Shown piece after piece: positions 56,933-64,000 of a stretch of 64,000 nt of DNA. The DNA is from Ailurus styani (lineage: Eukaryota; Chordata; Mammalia; Carnivora; Ailuridae): the NCBI GenBank assembly GCA_002007465.1, contig LNAC01000003.1, positions 10,205,515-10,269,514 on the forward strand. The letters are read 5' to 3'. A program made the position numbers and the translations under genes. Each line of letters starts with the position of its first letter. Position 1 is the first letter of the stretch. The notes below the pieces were generated by a model that ran no database searches, was not told the origin of the DNA, and saw nothing but the letters and a program-made list of their open reading frames with translations.

Positions 56933-57338
56933 GGCGCCTGGGTGGCTCAGTGGGTTACAGCCTCTGCCTTTGGCTCAGGTCATGATCTCAGGGTCCTGGG
57001 ATCGAGGCCTGCATCGAACTCTCTGCTCAGCAGGGAGCCTGCTTCCTCCTCTCTCTCTGCCTGCCTCTCCGCCCACTTGAATGTCTCTTTGTCATATAAA
57101 TAAATAAAATTTTTTTTTAAAAGATTTTATTTATTTATTTATTTGACAGAGAGAGAGAGATCACAAGTAGGCAGAGAGCAGAGAGAGAGGAGGAAGCAGG
57201 CTCCCTGCTGAGCAGAGAGCCCGATGTGGGTCTCGATCCCAGGACCCTGAGATCATGACCTGAGCCAAAGGCAGAGGCTTTAATCCACTGAGCCACCCAG
57301 GCGCCCTTCATAAATAAATAAAATCTTAAAAAAAAAAG
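56933..57338 (+). mobile_element. can-SINE (young type) with another SINE in its tail, sense
   Basis: It starts GGGCGCCTGGGTGGCTCAGT and runs to about 57110 (TAAATAAAAT). After the nested antisense SINE it resumes with the remaining tail at 57307-57338. Target-site duplications AAGTCAGGAAGAAG (56919-56932) and AAGTCAAGAAGAAG (57339-57352) flank the whole composite, with 13 of 14 matching. They show that the outer SINE inserted first. Confidence 0.94.
57111..57306 (-). mobile_element. can-SINE (young type) nested in the tail of another SINE, antisense
   Basis: Minus-strand head GGGCGCCTGGGTGGCTCAGT, GGATTAAAGCCTCTGCC and a tail visible as TTTTTTTTAAAAGATTTT at the left. It is flanked by duplicated pieces of the host SINE tail: TCATATAAATAAATAAAAT on the left and TCATAAATAAATAAAAT on the right, differing by a TA step. 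Confidence 0.95.
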
Positions 57339-57399
57339 AAGTCAAGAAGAAGAAAAGTGAACACAATTTATGTATCTGAATCATCAAGTATGAAGCATG

Positions 57400-57653
57400 A
57401 AGTAAACGGAAATGAGCCTAGAGAGGTCAGTGAGGAAAGGCATGGGATATCTTTTATAATCTGTTGAAGAAACTGGATTCAATTCCATAAAAGAATACAG
57501 AACTGCAGAAGAATCAACAGTTGAGTCAGGTTCAGATCTGCATTTCACGTAAAAGCAATATAGCCATCATAAAGATCTTAGAGGAAAAAGATCAAAGGAA
57601 AGAAGTATGGTTAGAAAATTAGGTATTAAATAAAATAGACTCATCCAAGAAAA
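57400..57653 (-). repeat. L2 relic, antisense, first part
   Basis: 'AGAGAGGTCAGTGAGGAAAG' and 'ACTGGATTCAATTCCATAAA' correspond to the inverted L2 order. It appears to continue after the LTR and SINE at about 58285. Confidence 0.42.
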
Positions 57654-58022
57654 TGTATCAGTCATTATCTCAGTTTGGTCTGCTGTAACAGAATAGCATA
57701 GACTGCATGGGTGGCTTATAAAAAACAAATTTATTTTTCACAGTTCTGGGGGCTGGGAAGTACAAGATCAAGGTGTCGACAGATTCAGTATCTGATGGTA
57801 TTCTGATTCCTGGTTCATAGTCAGCCACCTTCTTGCTGTGTCCTCACATGGTCAAAGGGGCAAGAGAGTTCTATTTCATGAGGATACTAATCTTATTCAT
57901 GGGGGCTCCATCCTTATGACCTAATCACCTTTCAAAGACCCTACCTCCTAATACCATCGCATTGAGATTAGAATATCCATATATGAATTTATGGGGGGCA
58001 CATAAACATTCAGTCCATAACA
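57654..58022 (+). mobile_element. MaLR-type LTR relic (MLT1/MST class), sense
   Basis: It runs from TGTATCAGTCATTATCTCAG through 'GGTCTGCTGTAACAGAATAG', 'TCACAGTTCTGGGGGCTGGG', 'TTCTTGCTGTGTCCTCACAT', 'GACCTAATCACCTTTCAAAG' and 'CACATAAACATTCAGTCCAT' to a terminal CATAACA. It has TG...CA ends. It is the same family as the inverted copy at 20398-20752. This is a solo LTR with no coding sequence. No matching 5-base target-site duplication was seen. Confidence 0.82.
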
Positions 58023-58068
58023 ATGGCAAAGTGGAATAAATGTGCTAAAGAGACATTTAAGAAGTAAT

Positions 58069-58260
58069 GGGCTCCTGGGTGGCTCAGTGGGTTAAGCCTC
58101 TGTCTTCGGCTCAGGTCATAATCCCAGGGTCCTGGGATTGAGCCCCACATCGGGCTCCCCGCTCAGCCAAGAGCCTGCTTCCTTCTCTCTCTCTGCCTGC
58201 TTCTCTGCCTACTTATGATCTCTCTGTCTGTCAAATAAATAAATAAAAAACCTTAAAAAA
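58069..58260 (+). mobile_element. can-SINE, sense
   Basis: It starts GGGCTCCTGGGTGGCTCAGT, reads GGGTTAAGCCTCTGTC and ends CAAATAAATAAATAAAAAAC plus an A-run. A 9-base target-site duplication, AAGAAGTAA, lies at 58059-58067 and 58262-58270. It mixes features of the two main types ('GGTTAAGCCTCTG' with 'ATAATCCCAGGG'). Confidence 0.94.
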
Positions 58261-58284
58261 AAAGAAGTAAGACTATAAAGGATG

Positions 58285-58480
58285 TGGGAGGTGAAGAAAA
58301 AGAAAGGATCGGGAATGGCTCCAAGTTTTTTCCTTCGGCAACTGGCTGAGTATTGGTACTACCAATAGAGAGAATAGAATATTTAAGAACAGAAGTCAAG
58401 TTTAGGGAAGAAGAAGCTGAGTTTATATTGAGGCAGGGTGAGCTTGCAGAGCTTATGTAATGTCCAGGTGGAATGTATAG
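58285..58480 (-). repeat. L2 relic, antisense, second part
   Basis: 'GGGAATGGCTCCAAGTTTTT', 'TTCGGCAACTGGCTGAGTAT' and 'ATGTCCAGGTGGAATGTATA' follow the same inverted L2 order that the first part started. Confidence 0.5.
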
Positions 58481-58789
58481 TTCAAAAAAGAACTCTGGGG
58501 TCTAGGATGCATTTTGTTGTCTTTAGCTTGTAGCTGCTAATCGAAGCCATGATTCTAGATGAGGCCGTCTGGGGAACAGGTGAGAGGTGAGGATGTATCA
58601 CATTTCATAGCAAGTGTTTCCAAAGATGATGTAGCATTGCAATAGTCCTCCCTTTCCAGTGTTGTCCTAACCCACCAATGTCAATATCTCGGGCTCCTAC
58701 CTTTACCTAGAAGATCTAGGAATAATAAAGAATAATTGACTGATCATAACTTACAACTGATTAAAGAGAGGGACAAATCTTTAGGATGC
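58481..58789. other. Unassigned DNA between two L2 pieces
   Basis: No gene or clear repeat. Confidence 0.4.
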
Positions 58790-59640
58790 AGAAAGTAATT
58801 TGCCATTAATTCCAACTCTCACTGGAAGGAGTGAAGACAGTTTCTCCAAATGGAACGAAATTTGAGCTGAGACTTGAAGAATTATAGGTTGAGGTAAGAG
58901 ATTATATAAGCACAGGTATTTAGCTGTGAAAGGCCTGGAATGGACAGATGTTGCTGAGATAGTGAGCATATGGAGAGAGTGGGAAAAGGCCATCAAAAGG
59001 GGAGAGTTGCGCCAGATGATGGAGCATAACAGAGACCAGATTTTATTTCATAGTTTATGTGCTATAAGGAAGGTTTTGAATAGTGAGGGGTATGATTAGA
59101 ATTGTACTTTGCAAAAATTAAACAAGCAACTTGTATTAAAAGGATTGGTAAGAATCAGAGAAACTGTTATGTCTAATTCTAATGGTCTGATTTGAAAAGA
59201 GTATCTGATGTTAGACAGTGACCAGCTGGGAATGGAATGAAGAGTAAAGATGGAGGATATGGGAGGGGGGAAGAATTGAGAAGTTTAGTTTAGTTAGTTA
59301 ATGTATAGTTAGTTGAGCTACCAGGAATAAAATGAAATGTAATTAAATTTGGCCAAGGGCAAAATGTTTGGGGAGTGAGTAGTGATAATTAGGGGACAGT
59401 TGAAGTCAGAGCCAGCATTGGACTGAGGTAGACTCAGATAAGGAGAACCAGGAGAAAGTACTAGAAAGAAATGTACTAGAAGGAAGCGTGGTCAGCAGAG
59501 TCAAATGCTACAAATATGAGTTGGATGAGGATCCGAGTCATTGCACTGAATGTATTGACTAGGAAGTCACAGATAAAATTTGATCAAATCATGGATTTCA
59601 GTGTGCTGGCAGGAGCCAAAGCTATCTTGTAGCTGAGGAG
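58790..59640 (-). repeat. Second L2 LINE relic, antisense
   Basis: 'AAATTTGAGCTGAGACTTGA', 'TAGCTGTGAAAGGCCTGGAA', 'TTTTGAATAGTGAGGGGTAT' and 'GTCAGCAGAGTCAAATGCTA' are collinear with the antisense L2 relic at 15.4-16.5 kb (for example CTGCTGCTAGGTCAAATGGC there). It is a separate copy from the one at 57400-58480 because the order restarts. Confidence 0.55.
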
Positions 59641-59824
59641 TGTGTGAAGAAGAAATGGAAATTTTTTAAATATAAACTATTCATTTGTTCCCCCTAATTT
59701 TTTCCTTTCTTAGTTCCCAGCTTCCTTGTTTTTCTTTTTCACATTTTGTATTCTTACCTCTCTTTTTCACTGTAGTCCTTGGCCTGCCCAAGTTATTAAG
59801 TCCTAGTAACAATATATTCTGAAC

Positions 59825-59970
59825 TAACATTTTTTATATGCTGTTTTCATCTTCACCACAACACAGCAAAAAAGTGTTGTGCCACTTTACAGATGAAAAA
59901 AACTGAAGTTCAAAGGAGTTACACTTCATGCCCAAGGCTATATAGCAAGAAATGTATTGGGCTAAGAGTA
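59825..59970 (-). repeat. MIR SINE relic, antisense
   Basis: 'ATATGCTGTTTTCATCTTCA', 'CCACTTTACAGATGAAAAAA', 'ATGCCCAAGGCTATATAGCA' match the inverted MIR core. Confidence 0.78.
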
Positions 59971-60420
59971 TGATCATGTCTGATGTCAAATATCATACCT
60001 ACAGCTGCTATACAGTCTGCCTTTCCTCTCATAAATCATCCGAGCTGAAATTCCAGAGTCCTAGATTAAACACTTCTCTATCATATTGCCTAGACTTTTG
60101 CCTCAGTCTACCCAAATCTGAACAGTTTGGAGGTTTGGGAACAATAGTGCAACAATGAAGGTAAATATATTCAGTGGGTAATAGTCTAAAGGTGTAAGAG
60201 TGGGGCTTGTTAACTTTATACCCCACCTCTCATAAGGAAGTCACTCACTGTCTTTGGATCTTGATAATATCAATGACCAAGACTCTGATCATAAGCCATA
60301 AAATCCTTTTTCATATAATATCAATCAGTGATATAATTTATAAGTCACTTTTATCTCCAAATCCCAAAACACTTAAGTAGTGTTTTTCCTAAAACTAACT
60401 GTATTTCACATGTGTTTGTA

Positions 60421-60451
<31 letters not shown>

Positions 60452-60585
60452 GCATGCATATACATGCATGTATGTAGATATATGCCCTCCACATGAGTGA
60501 ATTAACATTTTGTTTCCCTTTCCTACTACTATGAATACAGCTATTGTAGATATTTTTCAGACTGTTAGGAAAAAGAATAACTATT
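59971..60585. other. Unassigned DNA with a compound microsatellite
   Basis: No gene. The TG/TA/CATG tract at about 60411-60484 is listed separately. Confidence 0.45.
60411..60484. repeat. Compound (TG)n(TA)n(CATG)n microsatellite
   Basis: TG repeats pass into about eleven TA units, followed by GCATGCAT and CATGCATGTATG-type alternating purine/pyrimidine sequence. Confidence 0.92.
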
Positions 60586-60602
60586 AAGATGTTTACCCTA
60601 GA

Positions 60603-60802
60603 GCCGCCTGGGTGGCTTAGTCAGTTAAGCGTCTGCCTTTGGCTCAGGTTATGATCCCAGGGTCCTGGGATTGAACCCTCAGCCATTTATCGGGCTCCAT
60701 GCTCAGCAGGGAGTCTGCTTCTCCCTTTCCTCCTATCTCGTGCTCTCTCTCACTATCTCTGTCACTCTCTCTCTCTCTCAAAAAAATAAATAAAATCTTA
60801 TA
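60603..60802 (+). mobile_element. can-SINE (older main type), sense
   Basis: It starts GCCGCCTGGGTGGCTTAGTC, has AGTTAAGCGTCTGCCTTTGG and GATCCCAGGGTCC, and ends AAAAAATAAATAAAATCTTA. Target-site duplications AAGATGTTTAC (60586-60596) and AAAATGTTTAC (60803-60813) flank it, with 10 of 11 matching. A 'CAGCCATTTAT' insertion is private to this copy. Confidence 0.94.
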
Positions 60803-60813
60803 AAAATGTTTAC

Positions 60814-63800
60814 TGTATAATCTCAGAATGTATAATATAATTTTAAAGTATCCAGGGTTAATTTTTCATATATTTAATATAGAACAGGTATAAGAAAACA
60901 GGTACAATACCTACTTTACCTGATTGTGTAATTGAACTATGACCTGAAGTTCTCAATGACCAAATTTTAATCAGGCAGTTTGACCATTATTATTAGGTGA
61001 CATTTGTTCACTGTGACCCAAATGTCCTGGTTGATGATACTCATTTCAAGTATAACTTGAAAAACATCATCAAAGTAATTTAACATAGTTTCATATTTAA
61101 ATTTTATTGCACAATAAAACACTGGTGGATTTGGGTTGTCTGAACAGAAACATGAAGTTCCTAATATGTACAAGAGGTCCTGAATTCAAGTCAAACAAAA
61201 GCACCAACAGTGTAGTATTAGTTAATTAACTCTATTCCTGGGTTTCTCAGAGCTCAGTCTATTGAAAAGTGAAAAAAAAATCTGTTAAACCGATTATCTC
61301 ATATCTAACATCTCTTTCCACCATTGAAGCCAAACTGGCTCTTAAACTTATTTCAATTATTATTTTTTTACCTCAGAAAATTTAATCAAACTAGTTTACT
61401 TCTTATTTCCTTTATTATCAGCACATAAGCACGCCTTTCTAAAATTAATTCTGTTATTGATTGTATTTTTGAATCTTGTTGATGTGTTCAAAAAATAACT
61501 AATAATGATTTAGAAAGTCTTTATCCTCAGCAGTGACAGAATTCCATCAATAGTTCATTGATTTGTTCTCGGATAATATTTATATTTTATGGACATGGCA
61601 TATATAACATTTCAGAATTCATTTAACTCAGAGGAAATGACACATATCCATTTGCATATGTTGGACAGACCAAACATTCACAAGGATATTTATTACGGGA
61701 ACATGCTTTTATTGAGAAACACCTGACAAAGGTGTTGAAAAGTATGTTTTCTGTAGCGTAAAGTGTCCCAGGGGAGCAGTTACAGGTGAGGGCAGTTAGA
61801 TTTTAGAGTCCTGTAAAGAGGACAGCTCTAACTCAAAATGATTTTTTGGATTAGTTATTGATAGATGACCGTGGAAACCCTGAGAACTGATGACAAATTG
61901 CCCATCTATTTAAAAGACAATTTAACTGAAATATTAAACACATGTAATACAAACAGGATTCCCAAAAGCAATCATCTGCTTTTTCTATTAATGTAAAAAC
62001 AGTTGTTGAAAACTAAATCCAAATTAAATAGTGTTTGCCAAAAACATAGATTTTGGGGTTTTTTGTTGGCATCTGTACTTCAGCCTCTTTATACTCCCCA
62101 TAAGCAGTAGTGGGTAAACAGAAGGCCCTATTATTTAGAAACAGACTCAAAACTAAAATTAAAAATGAGGTTAATGTACAAATCAGCAAAACAAAATTAA
62201 TTGGATGCATTTTAATTGAACATATAATGATTACTGTGCATCAGAGTAATCGGGCATAAATAATAAGCACTTTTTGTTAATATTATTTACTATCATTTTT
62301 CTTATTATTTTAGGGCTTTGTTTGCAGTGGGCTGACTCTTTGCTCATATATCCTCTACACGGTTTTTTTAAAACCTCATTATATGTCATATAAAATAATT
62401 TTACATATTATAATAAAAATAGAATATATTAAACATTTGTGAAAAAATAAATGGGAGTATAATAAATATTTTATCATATGATTTGCTAAAAACAGACTTT
62501 TATACATTACTGAAAAAGGCACAGCAGGTTTGAAAAGAAATCATACAAAAATTGTATCCATGTATTTTATCCAACATGTCTAGAAAATTTTGTAATCCCC
62601 CCAGAGCAGTAGTTTATTTCTGTTAAAAAAATAATTTTAAAAATAAATTATACTGATGCTGTTTCTTTGGCTGTTATGAATTTGAAAAATCCTGACATAG
62701 GCCAAAATACTCCTCTCTTTTCTGAGGACCAAACAATATTATTAATAAATGTGGGAATTGAAAACTCAGATACCTTCAGAGGCCAGGCAGGTACCTTATG
62801 TATGGGAAACTCCTATTGTCTGAGCAATAGAATCTGAGAGTTCTGAAAAATTTAGGCCTCAACTAAAGACATGAAATTTAAAAAATGAAAAACCTGGAAG
62901 TGGGCCAAGCTAAATCCCTAGGTAACCAGCTGAGCACCTGAGCACAAAGCTGCCATTTTGTGACTTGGCCCATTAAACACTATGCCTCAGTCTAGCCCCA
63001 AATAACTCCTTTATATCTACATAAAGTTTGATGAAAGATTTATTTAATCTACTGAAGAAGATCTCCTAAGAAGACAGGGGTGTAGTTTTCAGAATACCCC
63101 CTTACTCCCTGAGGATGGGGTTTGCTTATTAAGATAGATTAAACTCTAACTAGTTTGGAGCTTCCAAAACCATAGAAAAAAGAAATCAATAAGCAGCTAG
63201 TATTGGCATGGTAGTAATAATTAGCTTTGTCTGGCCATCTGTGCTTCATGTCTAGGACTGTTGAGTATAGTGTGAGGACAAAGTGAAAAAGCAGGCAGCT
63301 GAAACTGGGATGATTTCTTCCCTTTTGCTCTGGAGGTAGAAGGTGCCTGAGAAGAAGAGATCCTGTTCTGAGAATCCTGCTCTGGGATATAGAATGTACG
63401 GCTCTTTTGGAGGCAAATTGACAGGTAATGGCTTTCTCTTAGGAAAAGCACAAAGGAAGAGAGGAGCATGGGGGAAACACATTCCCAGGGAAAAACCCCA
63501 TGCTCTTGAATTTAGGACTCAGTTATGATGTTATAAAACATGAAAGCAGCTTCCTCTGACCCTAGGAATGAGAAGCACTGTCTTATCATTTCCTTTTATT
63601 GTCATTTCTGTATCTGAAGGGAATCCCACCCAGTTCTAATAAAATTACTAAGAAATGGGGTGAAAACAGAGGGAAAAAAGGGCACTGTGGGTGTGTCAGG
63701 GAAAATAAAATGCTTCTCATAACATTGCTGCTACTCGAATGCATTTATGAAATGTTTTTATAGGCCAAAAAAAATCACATGAAGAGGTAAAAGTAGAATA

Positions 63801-64000
63801 CATTCTTTTCTCCTTTAACTTTGCAAAATAATGTTCATTTTGCCGAAGAGTGCAAGAATAAATCATACAGCAGGGAGTCCTGGGTGGGGTGATCCGTGCT
63901 CAGAGGCAGAGGGAAAGGACAGATGAAGGAAATCTACAAGTAGAAAACCAGTTAAAAGGATCTGTTGGACACAAACCTGATCAGGTTCATTTCATTGCTT
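60814..64000. other. Unassigned AT-rich DNA
   Basis: About 3.2 kb to the end of the window with no recognised gene or repeat. Overlapping frames at 63221-63528 on both strands have no recognisable product. Any feature here would need alignment to be seen. Confidence 0.5.

Noticed and set aside
1..64000. CRISPR arrays, operons, phage genes, attachment sites
   Set aside because: Nothing in the window resembles prokaryotic gene organisation. The repeats are mammalian transposons and microsatellites.

Overview
This window is nuclear DNA from a mammal of the order Carnivora, most likely a mustelid (ferret, mink, otter or badger group). The main evidence is about 20 copies of a tRNA-Lys-derived can-SINE. 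It opens with variants of GGCGCCTGGGTGGCTCAG, has a CT-rich middle and ends in AAATAAATAAAATCTTTAAAA. Most copies carry the 'GTGGGTTAAAGCCTCTGCCTTCGGCTCAGGTCATGATCTCAGGG'-type head (described here in pieces: GTGGGTTAA, GCCTCTGCC, ATGATCTCAGGG), which I associate with mustelids. A carnivore-type L1 is also present. The DNA is AT-rich and poor in CpG. The species call is inference; the carnivore call is firm.

I find no protein-coding gene, no convincing exon, no tRNA or rRNA gene, no CRISPR array and no prokaryotic feature. All open frames are short. The only recognisable coding-like sequence is relics of transposable elements. The window reads as a gene desert or the inside of a very long intron.

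Layout. 1-2.9 kb: unassigned AT-rich DNA. 2.9-4.4 kb: an L2 LINE relic with a SINE, a hAT-type DNA transposon relic and a CT microsatellite. 4.5-16.9 kb: SINEs, MIRs, a possible old LTR (7.6-8.2 kb), an unusual internally duplicated SINE inside a MIR (11.8-12.3 kb) and a long antisense L2 relic (15.2-16.5 kb). 17-26 kb: mostly unassigned, with two MaLR-type LTR relics (20.4 and 23.3 kb), MIRs and a purine-rich higher-GC block at 25.0-26.1 kb. 26.1-30.5 kb: antisense L1 3' ends and an old L1M, the latter split by a roughly 92-base younger L1 stub. 31-46 kb: SINEs, MIRs, L2 pieces and a short L1 3' end. Two single-copy stretches here look like possible regulatory DNA (39.47-39.94 kb and 43.4-44.1 kb). 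46.98-54.11 kb: one near-full-length dead L1 (5' UTR, ORF1, ORF2 and 3' UTR in order on the + strand) carrying three SINE insertions. 54.1-64 kb: a SINE-into-SINE inverted pair, an L2 relic interrupted by a MaLR LTR and a SINE, another L2 relic, a MIR, one more SINE and about 3.2 kb of unassigned DNA.

The elements record a layered history. L2 and MIR are oldest, followed by MaLR LTRs, hAT elements and L1M, then the carnivore L1, then older can-SINEs, then the younger can-SINE type with clean target-site duplications (TSDs). I saw no previously undescribed system. The items most worth a second look are the inverted SINE pair, the structural oddities in individual SINEs and the dead L1, and the two candidate regulatory stretches. 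Subfamily names and edges were assigned by eye and would be refined by RepeatMasker.
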